A stretch of DNA of 64,000 nt from Hahellaceae bacterium (GCA_016716085.1 JADJWY010000013.1:62001-126000); one strand, 5' to 3'; positions 6,857-16,075 are shown, counted from the first letter of the stretch. Numbers and translations: made by a program. Notes: generated by a model not told the origin, from the letters alone.

Positions 6857-9310
6857 ATGAAACCAGATACTCGTTTACGTTCCAAAGGTCTTGTTGCAGC
6901 GTTCCTGCTTGCGCTGCTGAGCGGCTGTGGGGGTGGTAGCGGTGCCGACACCGAGGACCTGCCAGACACCAGTCGGGCGCCCACCAGCAACTACAGTGGC
7001 CCAGCGCCGGCCAATAACGATGTGCAGGCCTTCAAGCTCAATTTCTGGGACAACCTTGCGCGGCAGGATCGCTGTTCAGGCTGCCATGGCACCAATGGAC
7101 AGTCTCCCACCTTCGTGCGTAATGACGACATAAATCTGGCCTATGCCGAAGCAAACCGGATCGTGAACCTGAGCTCCCCGGTCGATTCATTGGTCGTATC
7201 CAAAGTGGGCGGTGGTCATAATTGCTGGCTCGCCAGCGATGCGGGCTGTGCAGATACCCTGGTTAGCTATATCCAACGCTGGGCGGGCGGGGCTGGCGGT
7301 AATGTGTCACGTGTGGTGTTAAGCCCACCACCATCTCTCTATGATCCGGGTAACAGCAAATCCTTTCCCGCAGACAGCACGGAATTCGGAAACACGGTTT
7401 ACCCCTTGCTGCGCACCTATTGCAGCGCCTGCCATATCGAAAATGGGCAAACGCCCTACATTGCCAGTGATGATGAGGCGACCAGTTACGCCGCTGCGCA
7501 ATCTCGCATTGATCTGGATACCCCGTCGAACTCGCGCCTGGTGCAGCGACTGGGAAATGAGTTCCATAATTGCTGGGACGGTGACTGCAAGGCGAGCGCC
7601 GACGAAATGAAGGCGGCAATTACCTGGTTTTCAGATGGCATCACGCCCACCGTCATTGATCCCACACTGGTCACCAGTAAGGCTATGTTGTTGACAGATG
7701 GCATCCCGGCCAACACAGGCGGACGCTATGAGGACAATGTCATCGCCAAGTATGAGTTTAATACGGGAGAAGGTCGCATCGCCTATGACACCAGCGGCGT
7801 CGAACCCGCACTGCATCTTACCTTGAGTGGCGATGTGAACTGGGTCGGCGGCTGGGGGATTCAGATCGTCGACGGAAAGGCACAGGGCACCACGACCGCC
7901 AGCAAGAAACTTAATACCTTGATCAAGGCGACCGGCGAGTATACGGTTGAAGCGTGGGTCGTACCCGGCAATGTCACCCAGGAAGACGCCCGAATCATTA
8001 GCTACTCTGGCGGCACTGAAGTGCGTAATTTTACCCTGGGTCAGACGCTTTACAATTACGACTTCCTGCATCGCAGCAGCACCACAGACGCCAATGGGAT
8101 GGTCGCGCTCTCGACCGCAGACGATGCGGAACGTTTGCAAGCCACCCTGCAGCATGTCGTTGCAGTGTTTACACCGGGTGAAGGTCGAAAACTTTACGTC
8201 AATGGCGAGTACACGGAAGACCTGGATAGCGTCGCAGCCGGCAACCTGAGTGAATGGGACGAAACCTTCGCGCTGGTGCTGGGTAACGAGGTGTCCAACG
8301 ACCGACTTTGGCAAGGCACCCTGCGACTGGTTGCCATTCATAACCGTGCGCTGACAGCAGAGCAGGTTCTGCAAAACTATATCGTTGGGGTCGGCGAGAA
8401 GTTCTTCGTGCTCTTCAGCGTGGCGCATCTTATTGATGTGCCGGAAAGCTATATCGTGTTCCAGGTGAGTCAGTTCGACAGCTTCAGCTATCTGTTTGCT
8501 CAACCCTTCTTCATCAGTCTGAATGCTGAGGCAAGCCCCAGCTCCATCGCCATTCGGGGACTCAATCTGGGCGTGAATGGGCGGGAAGTAACAGCCGGAC
8601 AGGCCTTCGCCAACCTGGATACCGCTCTGAGTGCCGAAAACTATGATTCGGAAAATGGACAGCGGCTGTCGTCACTCGGAACCATCATTGCATTGGAAAA
8701 AGGCCCGCAACTGGATGAGTTTTTCCTGACCTTCGATCAGATCGGCTCCAACAGCTATACCCGTGTCGAAGCGACGCCGCCGACACCCGCCGTCCCAACC
8801 GACAGCGATCCTGCGCCGATGCTTGGCTTGAGAACATTTGAGGAAATCAATGCCACGATGTCCGCGTTGACCGGCGTGTCACGCACGCAATCGGGCGTCG
8901 CCGCTACCTATGCAACCATCTATCAGCAACTGCCCGCCAACGACGCCATCGAAGGCTTTTTATCTGCGCATCAGATGGCGATTACGCAACTGGCCATTCA
9001 ATATTGTGATGCACTGGTCGAAGACAGCAGCTTGCGCAGCAGCTACTTCCCTGGGTTCAATTTTTCTGCCCCGGTCAGCACGGCCTTTGATAGTAGCGGA
9101 CGCACGCTCATCAACAGTGCTTTATATCAGAAAATGGTCGGCACGAGCCTGAGCTCTCAGCCCAGCAGCACGGATGTCAGTGACGAACTCAATGACTTGA
9201 TGGATCGGTTGACCAGTTGCGGTGGCAGCTGCAGCGCAGACCGTACCAAAACAGTCGTCAAAGCCGCCTGTGCCGCCGTGCTGGGCAGCGCAGTCACCCT
9301 GATTCAGTAG
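6857..9310 (+). CDS. diheme LamG-domain lipoprotein
   Basis: This 817-residue lipoprotein has a lipobox LSGC with the acylated Cys at residue 24. Two c-type heme sites lie near the N-terminus, CSGCH at 73-77 and CSACH at 189-193. Each sits in a repeated module of about 100 residues (…NLAYAEANRIVNL… and …TSYAAAQSRIDLD…) that ends in an HNCW motif, so the two cytochrome modules look like an internal duplication. Residues about 290-515 form a LamG/concanavalin-like jelly roll (TVEAWVVPGN, LYVNGEYTEDL, LVAIHNRALTAEQVLQN). The C-terminal 300 residues are unrecognised. It starts 12 bases after the DUF1588-like gene. A cell-surface electron-transfer or binding protein is likely (inference). Confidence 0.7.
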   Translation: MKPDTRLRSKGLVAAFLLALLSGCGGGSGADTEDLPDTSRAPTSNYSGPAPANNDVQAFKLNFWDNLARQDRCSGCHGTNGQSPTFVRNDDINLAYAEANRIVNLSSPVDSLVVSKVGGGHNCWLASDAGCADTLVSYIQRWAGGAGGNVSRVVLSPPPSLYDPGNSKSFPADSTEFGNTVYPLLRTYCSACHIENGQTPYIASDDEATSYAAAQSRIDLDTPSNSRLVQRLGNEFHNCWDGDCKASADEMKAAITWFSDGITPTVIDPTLVTSKAMLLTDGIPANTGGRYEDNVIAKYEFNTGEGRIAYDTSGVEPALHLTLSGDVNWVGGWGIQIVDGKAQGTTTASKKLNTLIKATGEYTVEAWVVPGNVTQEDARIISYSGGTEVRNFTLGQTLYNYDFLHRSSTTDANGMVALSTADDAERLQATLQHVVAVFTPGEGRKLYVNGEYTEDLDSVAAGNLSEWDETFALVLGNEVSNDRLWQGTLRLVAIHNRALTAEQVLQNYIVGVGEKFFVLFSVAHLIDVPESYIVFQVSQFDSFSYLFAQPFFISLNAEASPSSIAIRGLNLGVNGREVTAGQAFANLDTALSAENYDSENGQRLSSLGTIIALEKGPQLDEFFLTFDQIGSNSYTRVEATPPTPAVPTDSDPAPMLGLRTFEEINATMSALTGVSRTQSGVAATYATIYQQLPANDAIEGFLSAHQMAITQLAIQYCDALVEDSSLRSSYFPGFNFSAPVSTAFDSSGRTLINSALYQKMVGTSLSSQPSSTDVSDELNDLMDRLTSCGGSCSADRTKTVVKAACAAVLGSAVTLIQ

Positions 9311-9326
9311 CCGACGGAGAACCGCC

Positions 9327-10913
9327 ATGCGCCTATCCATTCCTCGCAAACGCCCCTCCAAGCCCACGTTCGGCCTGAATGCGCCCCTGCGTCATCCTGA
9401 CCACCGACGCCCGGTAACTCGACGGGAGTTCATCGCTCAGGGCTTCGCTACCGGATCCGCCACCATCGCGGGGCTTTCGGTCCTGAGCCTGTTTGCCAAT
9501 CCCCGTCAGGGCTACGCTGCACTGTCGTCGGATTTGGAAACCTTGAAAACCAGCTGTGGTATCGCAACGCAAGGTGCAGGAAAGATACCTTTCATCTGCT
9601 TCGACCTGGCGGGCGGTGCAAATATTGCCGGCTCCAACGTGCTGGTGGGCGGACAAGGCGGTCAGCTCGACTTTTTGAGCACTGCGGGTTACAACAAACT
9701 CGGTTTACCAGGCGACATGGTTCCGCCTATCGTTAACGCGCAAAGCAGCACGCGCGACTTCATCAATCAGGACATGGGTTTAGCCTTTCATTCGGACAGT
9801 GCCTTTTTACGCGGTATTGTTGAACGAACAGCAGCCGGAACCCGTGCGTCAACCAATGGTGTCGTCATCCCGGCCCGCTCGGAAAACGATACCGGCAATA
9901 ACCCCCACAACCCAATGTACGGCATTCACACCGCCGGTGCAGATGGTTCGCTGCTGACCCTGATTGGCTCGAGAAACTCAGACTCGGGGGGAAATTCGAT
10001 GGCCCCGATGTCGATGATGGACAGCCGCTATCGGCCAACCAAGGTTGACCGGCCCAGCGATGTCACCGGTCTGGTCGACGTAGGCGATCTGGTTGGACTT
10101 CTGGATCAGTCTGATGCGGTCGCGGTCATGGAGTCGATTCAGCGCATCAGTGACGCAAAGTTGGGGCAAGTCGATACGCAAGTCTCCCGTGATGCGGTCA
10201 TTAAAGAACTCGTGCGCTGTGGCTACGTAAAAAGCGCAGACCTGGCTGACCGCTTTGGTAATCCCGCGACCTTAAATCCGGAGCTAGATACCGATATCGT
10301 CGGCCCAGCGGGCATTTTCAGCTCAGCTGAGTTTGCCAGCGACGAAGAGTTCCGCAAGACCGCATCCGTCATGAAACTGGTCGTCAATGGCTTTGCCGGC
10401 GCCGGCACCGTGACGATGGGAGGATTTGACTATCATACCGGCGACCGGGCCACGGGTGAGGTTCGGGATCTGCGTGCCGGTCGCTGCATTGGCGCTTGCC
10501 TGGAATACGCCGCCCGTGTCGGCGTTCCGATTATGATCTATATCTTCAGTGACGGCTCGCTGGCCAGTAACGGTCGCATCGACGACTCGGCGGAAGGTCG
10601 CGGTAAATGTGAATGGACGGGCGACAATCAATCGACGGCAGCCTCGTTCTACCTGGTTTATAACCCTTCGGGTCGTCCAGTGGCGGTGCGCAATCAGGTC
10701 GGTTACATGCGTTCAGATGCTTCGGTTGAAACCGCATCCACTCCTGCCGCCAACAACGTCAACCTGCTGGTTCAGACGGTGCTGCTGAATTATATGGCCC
10801 TGCATGGTGAAGCGGGACAATTCAGCACCCTTTTCCCGGACCATGGACTTGGCAACAGTACGCTGCAGGACAGCCTGATTGGGTTGACGCCCATCGTCAG
10901 CGGCACGATCTAG
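9327..10913 (+). CDS. Tat-exported DUF1501-like protein
   Basis: This 528-residue protein has a twin-arginine signal TRREFIAQG (R32-R33) followed by a hydrophobic stretch GSATIAGLSVLSLFA, so it should be exported folded. The body shows GGFDYHTGDRATGEVRDL, then GACLEYAARVGVPIMIYIFS, which resembles the FDTH and sulfatase-like core of DUF1501 proteins. GGAG lies 7 bases before the ATG. It is the third gene of the plus-strand operon, 16 bases after the LamG lipoprotein gene. DUF1501 proteins commonly pair with DUF1588/DUF1549 heme proteins, and that pairing is kept here. Tat export suggests a cofactor or metal inserted in the cytoplasm (inference). No function has been proven for the family. Confidence 0.65.
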   Translation: MRLSIPRKRPSKPTFGLNAPLRHPDHRRPVTRREFIAQGFATGSATIAGLSVLSLFANPRQGYAALSSDLETLKTSCGIATQGAGKIPFICFDLAGGANIAGSNVLVGGQGGQLDFLSTAGYNKLGLPGDMVPPIVNAQSSTRDFINQDMGLAFHSDSAFLRGIVERTAAGTRASTNGVVIPARSENDTGNNPHNPMYGIHTAGADGSLLTLIGSRNSDSGGNSMAPMSMMDSRYRPTKVDRPSDVTGLVDVGDLVGLLDQSDAVAVMESIQRISDAKLGQVDTQVSRDAVIKELVRCGYVKSADLADRFGNPATLNPELDTDIVGPAGIFSSAEFASDEEFRKTASVMKLVVNGFAGAGTVTMGGFDYHTGDRATGEVRDLRAGRCIGACLEYAARVGVPIMIYIFSDGSLASNGRIDDSAEGRGKCEWTGDNQSTAASFYLVYNPSGRPVAVRNQVGYMRSDASVETASTPAANNVNLLVQTVLLNYMALHGEAGQFSTLFPDHGLGNSTLQDSLIGLTPIVSGTI

Positions 10914-10938
10914 TGAAGGCTCACCTTATGGGTTGCCG

Positions 10939-12030
10939 CTAGTTGGGTGGCGCCAGCCCTGTTGAGTAATGCAGCCGGTGGTTCTGATCGATCAGAATGG
11001 CATCAATCCCATTGAGACGATTAACAAGTGCCAGCCCTTTTTCCAGCCCCAACACAAAGATTGCCGTGGACAATCCGTCTGTGGTGGTCGCATCTGGCCC
11101 AAGAACGGTGACGCTCTGTAATCCAGACGCAGACTGACCGGTTTTGGGAGATACGATATGATGAACACGCTCATCCCCATCCATGTAAAAGCGCTCGTAA
11201 TCGCCCGAGGTTGAGACTGCCGTATCTGCAAGGGGCAATATAACCGCATTTTCGGGGGTGCCCGCTTTCATTGAGCGTGGATCCTTGACACCCAGGACCC
11301 AGGGCTTACCGAGGCGATCCCCCAGCAAACGCATATCCCCCCCTGCACTGACTCGCGCATGCAGAATGCCTGCGGCTTGCAAAATGGCCAGCCCTCGATC
11401 GACAGCGTAGCCCTTGGCGATGCCTCCCAAGTCCAGGCGCATCCCCGGCAGCAGAAAGCGGACCGTGCGCTTATCGGAATCCATTTCAATTTTGCGATAG
11501 TCAATTAAACGAAGTGCTTGTTTTAACGCCTGCTCATCAGGTCGCCGATGCTCCCGGTAGTCATAGAGCACGCCCACCGATGAGAAGGTTATGTCGAAAG
11601 CGCCGTCACTGAGCCGGGAGATGGCTTGCGCTTGCTGGATCAAAGCGAATAGCTCGTCACCCGGACTGACCGCTGCGTTCGCCGCATCACGGTTGATCTT
11701 AGACAGCACCGATGTTGGGCGGTAGCTGCTCATCAATGCTTCAATACGCCGAAATTCAGCAAACACGGCTTCGGCCAGGGCGGGTGCCGCGTCTGGCATC
11801 TCCGTCCAGAACTCAACCCCAATTCGGGTCGTCATGGCAGTAGATTCGGCGTTATACCACTCTGCATGGGCAGGCAAAACGGCCAGCAGGGTGACAAGAG
11901 CAAGACCGCGCCACAGGGGTGCACCATTTTCAACATTTTGCTGAACCGCCCGCACCAGCAAAGAACAGTTCAGCATTCCGAGCCCGCACCAAAACCTGAC
12001 AAAACCTATAAATTTTAAAAAATTCATCAT
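10939..12030 (-). CDS. apbE: FAD:protein FMN transferase (ApbE family)
   Basis: ApbE covalently attaches FMN from FAD to a Ser/Thr of exported redox proteins, using Mg2+. The sequence shows family motifs: MSSYRPTSVLSKINRD, DGAFDITFSSVGVLYDY, RLDLGGIAKGYAVDRG, ARVSAGGDMRLLG, TAVSTSGDYERFY, HHIVSPKTG, and a C-terminal ATTTDGLSTAIFVLG metal-binding segment. The start is uncertain. The longest frame has 363 codons, and an internal ATG at 11976 would leave a more normal leader before the hydrophobic LALVTLLAVLPAHA. The gene converges on the DUF1501-like gene and diverges from the FAD oxidoreductase gene. No protein in the window shows an obvious flavinylation motif (D-x-x-S/T-G-A-S/T), so its target is elsewhere or is in the unseen part of the left operon. 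Confidence 0.9.
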   Translation of the reverse strand: MMNFLKFIGFVRFWCGLGMLNCSLLVRAVQQNVENGAPLWRGLALVTLLAVLPAHAEWYNAESTAMTTRIGVEFWTEMPDAAPALAEAVFAEFRRIEALMSSYRPTSVLSKINRDAANAAVSPGDELFALIQQAQAISRLSDGAFDITFSSVGVLYDYREHRRPDEQALKQALRLIDYRKIEMDSDKRTVRFLLPGMRLDLGGIAKGYAVDRGLAILQAAGILHARVSAGGDMRLLGDRLGKPWVLGVKDPRSMKAGTPENAVILPLADTAVSTSGDYERFYMDGDERVHHIVSPKTGQSASGLQSVTVLGPDATTTDGLSTAIFVLGLEKGLALVNRLNGIDAILIDQNHRLHYSTGLAPPN

Positions 12031-12112
12031 CTTAGAAACATACAGCGAATTGGCACAGAGTTTGATAGACAGGTCTCAGACTTATTGTGATGGCCCTGGC
12101 CCAAGACGCACC

Positions 12113-14143
12113 ATGACCCAGATACAAACCTGTGACACAGTATGCGCGCAAGCCCTCCCCTCGTACAGTCCCCCAGCGGTGGACGGTTCGGAGGCGCCCC
12201 TGATCATCATCGGTGCCGGCCCGGTCGCCATTCGTTTTCTGGAAGCGTTACAACAACGAAAGCTGAGTCGCTCTATCTACCTCTTCGGGGACGAGCCAAG
12301 GGAGCCCTATCAGCGCATCAAACTCTCTTCTTTGCTCGCGGGTGAGATTCGGTTTGAGCAAATTCACTTACCCTGGCGTCATCTTCTGAATGCCGATATT
12401 CGTGCTTTTCTGGGCACGCGCATTGTGGCGATTGATAAAGACGTCCAGACCGTTACCGATGATCGAGGGCAACTCTATCCCTATCACACACTGGTGCTGG
12501 CCACGGGTTCCCGCCCTTTCGTTCCCCAGATTAGCGGTACGGATTTGAGCGGTGTATTTACGCTGAGAACGCTGGGGGACACCGAATCGCTGATGGCCCG
12601 CACGGTTCGCAGCCGCAACCTGGTCGTTGCGGGCGGTGGGCTACTGGGCCTGGAAGCGGCTCACGCCCTTCTGCGGGCCAATTGTCAGGTCACGGTCGTG
12701 CAGCAGTCACCGCGTCTTCTGAGTCAGCAGTTAGATGACACCGCATCTGAGCGCCTTCGTCAGATCCTTCAACGCAAGGGACTCACACTGGTCACGGGGT
12801 GTGGACTTGCCCGCATCCTGGGCGAGGAAAGCGTGACAGGCGTGAAATTGAGGGATGGGACCCTGCTCGGCTGCGATACGGTGTTGTTGGCGACAGGCAT
12901 CCAAACCAATATGGAGTTAGCGCGTGACAGTGGGCTGCAGGTTTCACGCGGGATTCGGGTGGATGACACCTTGCAAACCTCCGACCCGCACATTTTCGCG
13001 ATCGGCGAATGCGTCGAACATGCCGGAAAAACTTACGGTCTGGTCGGTCCTGGCTATGAACAAGCCAGCGTTCTGGCTGATCGGCTCACAGGAGGGCGGG
13101 CCACCTATTCGGGTACGGTCAGCGCATCCCGACTCAAGGTTGTGCAAGAGCCGGTATTCGCGACCGGCCTCACCTGTGACTTACCCAAAAGTTCTCTCAT
13201 CCGCGAGATTATCTGGAGCGCCCCGAACGATCAGCACTATCGTAAATTAGTCACCGAACGAGGCCGCCTGGTGGGTGCACTGGCGATCGGTGACTGGACA
13301 GAGACCGCTCGCGTTCAGGAAGCCGTGCGCATGAAAAGACGCCTTCCCTTCTGGCAACGCTGGCGTTTTCGCCTGACCGGAAGTCCCTGGGCCCTGGAGC
13401 CGACCGAAAATCCGGCTGAATGGCCTGCAAGCACCGTAGTCTGTCAATGTATGCAAGTGAGCAAAGACAGCCTGACTGGTGCGCTGGGGGCAGGATGTAA
13501 CTCAGTCGAACAACTGTCCCGCCAGACAGGTGCAGGAACCGTTTGCGGCGGCTGCCGTCCTCTCCTGGATGAACTCGTGTCCACGGTCTCAGGCACTCCG
13601 ACACCCACTGCCGCAGCGCCGGGTGCAGGCAGCCTGGCGGTGACGGCCGTGCTGGCACTGATCGTTCTGGGCATCTGGCTATCGCCTCTGCAATTCCCGA
13701 TTTCTGATTCAGTCATTCAATCTGCGCCACTTGAATTCATTTGGAATGACCCGTTCAATAAACAAGTCTCCGGTTACACCCTACTCACGCTGACGCTGCT
13801 GGGCCTGGCGCTGAGTCTCCGTAAACGCACCCGATGGCTGAGTACCTTGTCTTTCCCTGGCTTGAGAGTGTTTCATGTCTGGATCGGGTGCAGCGTGTTA
13901 GCCCTGACACTGCTCCACACAGGTCTGCAATCTGGCACGGGGCTCAACTTCGGATTACTGAGCACGTTTCTGGGACTGGGTACTGCGGGCGCTTTTGCCA
14001 GTGCCTTAAACGCGCAACAGCACAAGATAAGACCGGCGCTGCATCGACGCTGGCAACGTCGGCTAAATCTGGCGCATATCCTCCTTGCATGGCCCTTACC
14101 GGTCCTGCTCGCCCTGCATATTCTCACCGTGTATTTCTATTAG
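12113..14143 (+). CDS. NirB-like FAD oxidoreductase / BFD [2Fe-2S] / cytochrome b transmembrane fusion
   Basis: This is a 676-residue fusion counting from the ATG at 12113. An ATG at 12050 is in frame but leaves only 19 bases to apbE. Residues about 30-420 are a pyridine-nucleotide-disulfide oxidoreductase like the N-terminus of nitrite reductase NirB, with IIIGAGPVAIRFLEAL for FAD and VVAGGGLLGLEAA for NAD(P)H. Next is a BFD-type [2Fe-2S] domain with C444, C446, C478 and C481. The C-terminus has about five membrane helices. Helix 3 holds H588 and H602, and helix 5 holds H655 and H669. Both pairs are 14 residues apart, as for two stacked b hemes. The siroheme part of NirB is absent. It likely moves electrons from cytoplasmic NAD(P)H across the membrane to the periplasmic cytochromes encoded next. 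Confidence 0.75.
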   Translation: MTQIQTCDTVCAQALPSYSPPAVDGSEAPLIIIGAGPVAIRFLEALQQRKLSRSIYLFGDEPREPYQRIKLSSLLAGEIRFEQIHLPWRHLLNADIRAFLGTRIVAIDKDVQTVTDDRGQLYPYHTLVLATGSRPFVPQISGTDLSGVFTLRTLGDTESLMARTVRSRNLVVAGGGLLGLEAAHALLRANCQVTVVQQSPRLLSQQLDDTASERLRQILQRKGLTLVTGCGLARILGEESVTGVKLRDGTLLGCDTVLLATGIQTNMELARDSGLQVSRGIRVDDTLQTSDPHIFAIGECVEHAGKTYGLVGPGYEQASVLADRLTGGRATYSGTVSASRLKVVQEPVFATGLTCDLPKSSLIREIIWSAPNDQHYRKLVTERGRLVGALAIGDWTETARVQEAVRMKRRLPFWQRWRFRLTGSPWALEPTENPAEWPASTVVCQCMQVSKDSLTGALGAGCNSVEQLSRQTGAGTVCGGCRPLLDELVSTVSGTPTPTAAAPGAGSLAVTAVLALIVLGIWLSPLQFPISDSVIQSAPLEFIWNDPFNKQVSGYTLLTLTLLGLALSLRKRTRWLSTLSFPGLRVFHVWIGCSVLALTLLHTGLQSGTGLNFGLLSTFLGLGTAGAFASALNAQQHKIRPALHRRWQRRLNLAHILLAWPLPVLLALHILTVYFY

Positions 14144-14153
14144 GGGCGCCGCG

Positions 14154-15488
14154 ATGCAAAAGGTCTGGTGGAGTCTCTGGTCAATCGCAACGCTGCTGAT
14201 AGGCAGTCTGTTCAGCTATATCCTGCTGGCCAGTGACGATAAATCACCCCTACTGATTGGCGAGGCCAGTCACGGCCATCACCAGATTGAAATGGCCTGT
14301 GGCACCTGTCATACAGGACCGTTTTCAGGACGCGAAGGCCTGCAAGAGGCATGTTTGTCCTGTCATGCTGAAGAGCTTCACGCTGCGGATGACTCGCATC
14401 CGGTGAAGAAATTTACAGATCCCCGCAACGCGGACCGTTTGGCTGTCGTCGATGCCCGCCAGTGTGTCGCGTGCCACAAAGAGCACCAGCTTGAACAAAC
14501 ACGCACCATGGGTGTGACCTTGCCCGAGGACTTTTGCCTTCACTGCCACGAGGACGTCGCAGAAGAGCGTCCCAGCCACCAAGGCATGGCCTTTGATACC
14601 TGCGCCAGTGCAGGTTGTCATAACTACCATGATAACCGGGCACTCTATGAAGACTTTTTACTCAAACATGCTGGCGACCCCGATATGATCGAACCGGCAC
14701 TGCGCAAGGTCCTACAGACCGGGCTGGCCGAGCGTGAGGACATGACCGTCATTCCCCGGCCCGACGCCCCCAACGAAACCTTGAGTGACGCGATTGTCAG
14801 TGAGTGGCAGATGGATATTCATGCCGGAAAAGGAGTCAACTGCAGTGGCTGCCACCTGCCGGACGGATCCGTGACCTGGCAGGAAAGTCCCGACATCACC
14901 GCCTGTAAAACCTGTCATGACGACCAGGCCGGGACCTTCATCCAGGGCAAGCACGGGATGCGATTGAATTCAGCGTTGCTGGCTCAGCAGGCTCCCTTCC
15001 CCAAACCTGTGACGCTTCCGGCCATGACACCCGCCTCAGGCAGACTGCCCTTCAAAACAGCGGCGTTTGATCAACCACTGGGGTGTAACAGCTGCCATCA
15101 GGCTCACGAATTTAACCAATCGTTTGCCGCTACAGAGGCCTGCCTGGGGTGCCATAATGATGAACACAGTCTGGCTTTTGAGCAATCATCCCACGCCCAG
15201 GTCGCGGACATGAGTTGCGCGACCTGTCATATGCCCGCGACCGAACAGCTCGTCGATGGCGATAAACGGCTGATCACACAACACAACCAGAACCATAACT
15301 TACGTCCGAACGAAAAAATGATTCGGGGCGTGTGCCAGAACTGCCATGGACTGAGCTTCAGCCTGGACGCGCTGGCAGATCAAGATCTGATTAACAATAA
15401 CTTCGAAGGCCAACCCGTACACCACATTGAAAGTGTACCCATGGTCCTGAAAGCGCACGAGCAACATAACGCCCCTACTGAGGAATGA
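14154..15488 (+). CDS. membrane-anchored multiheme cytochrome c (10 CxxCH plus one CX4CH)
   Basis: The start is the ATG at 14154, 10 bases after the oxidoreductase stop, giving 444 residues. An N-terminal helix (VWWSLWSIATLLIGSLFSYILL) is probably an uncleaved anchor, with the rest in the periplasm. I count ten CxxCH sites in order: CGTCH, CLSCH, CVACH, CLHCH, CSGCH, CKTCH, CNSCH, CLGCH, CATCH and CQNCH. Between the fourth and fifth is CASAGCH, a CX4CH site of the kind seen in some cytochrome c3-type proteins, so up to 11 hemes may be bound. It resembles the cytochrome c3 superfamily rather than NapC/NrfH. It probably accepts electrons from the b hemes of the upstream fusion protein (inference). 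Confidence 0.85.
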   Translation: MQKVWWSLWSIATLLIGSLFSYILLASDDKSPLLIGEASHGHHQIEMACGTCHTGPFSGREGLQEACLSCHAEELHAADDSHPVKKFTDPRNADRLAVVDARQCVACHKEHQLEQTRTMGVTLPEDFCLHCHEDVAEERPSHQGMAFDTCASAGCHNYHDNRALYEDFLLKHAGDPDMIEPALRKVLQTGLAEREDMTVIPRPDAPNETLSDAIVSEWQMDIHAGKGVNCSGCHLPDGSVTWQESPDITACKTCHDDQAGTFIQGKHGMRLNSALLAQQAPFPKPVTLPAMTPASGRLPFKTAAFDQPLGCNSCHQAHEFNQSFAATEACLGCHNDEHSLAFEQSSHAQVADMSCATCHMPATEQLVDGDKRLITQHNQNHNLRPNEKMIRGVCQNCHGLSFSLDALADQDLINNNFEGQPVHHIESVPMVLKAHEQHNAPTEE

Positions 15489-15491
15489 ACG

Positions 15492-16073
15492 ATGAAAAAC
15501 ATTGCCCAATCTACCCTGTTGCTCGCCGGAACCCTTTCCATGGGTCTTGGCATGGCTGGCTGTGCCCCTGAAGACGCCGGTGGGATTTCACCACAACAGT
15601 TAACGGACTCCCTGCACCTCGTTTTGGAATCTGATCGCGCCGTCTATACCAAAAACGTCGTGAACCGCCTGGCCAAGGAAGAAGGCGTCATTAAAGCCAG
15701 CGAGCATTTTATGGATGACAAAGCGCTTCCCCTTCCTGCGCAAATGTTCCGCTTCGGCGCGGAAACCGTCGCTTCGAAAACAGACGCTTTCAGTTACTCA
15801 CTGCAGTCGCTCTGGCCCATTAACAAGCAAAATGCGCCACGCACCGAAGCCGAGAAAACCGGACTCCAATTCGTCGTGGATAACCCTGGCCAGAACTACT
15901 ACACCGAAGAAAAACTGGGAGATAAAACATACTTCACGGCAGTCTATCCTGACGTCGCGGTGGCACCCGTGTGTGCCAGTTGCCATAACGAGCACAAAGA
16001 CACACCCAAAACCGACTTCAAAATTGGAGATGTAATGGGTGGAGTGGTTATTCGGGTTCCGCTGGGATCCTGA
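15492..16073 (+). CDS. Tll0287-like (DUF3365) monoheme lipoprotein
   Basis: This is a 193-residue lipoprotein with a lipobox (GMAGC) near residue 23. The body follows the Tll0287/DUF3365 pattern: an N-terminal helix region, a PAS-like core containing LQFVVDNPGQNYYTEEKLG, and one C-terminal heme site PVCASCHNEHKDTPK followed by GDVMGGVVIRVPL. Proteins of this family are periplasmic c-type heme sensors or redox partners. Here it lies only 3 bases after the multiheme gene and 2 bases before the cytochrome c5-like gene, so it is more likely part of the electron chain or its redox sensor (inference). Cys count and spacing look normal for one heme. Confidence 0.8.
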   Translation: MKNIAQSTLLLAGTLSMGLGMAGCAPEDAGGISPQQLTDSLHLVLESDRAVYTKNVVNRLAKEEGVIKASEHFMDDKALPLPAQMFRFGAETVASKTDAFSYSLQSLWPINKQNAPRTEAEKTGLQFVVDNPGQNYYTEEKLGDKTYFTAVYPDVAVAPVCASCHNEHKDTPKTDFKIGDVMGGVVIRVPLGS

Positions 16074-16075
16074 CC

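Noticed and set aside
7631..8503. Minus-strand open frame of 290 codons inside the LamG lipoprotein gene
   Set aside because: No signal, domain or ribosome site is seen, and the sense strand has a coherent LamG domain in this stretch.
12031..12112. FNR/ANR box upstream of the redox operon
   Set aside because: TTGAT occurs, but the matching ATCAA half at the proper spacing does not, so no site is claimed.
12113..14143. Assimilatory nitrite reductase NirB
   Set aside because: The siroheme/[4Fe-4S] nitrite reductase half is missing and is replaced by membrane helices; only the FAD and BFD parts resemble NirB.
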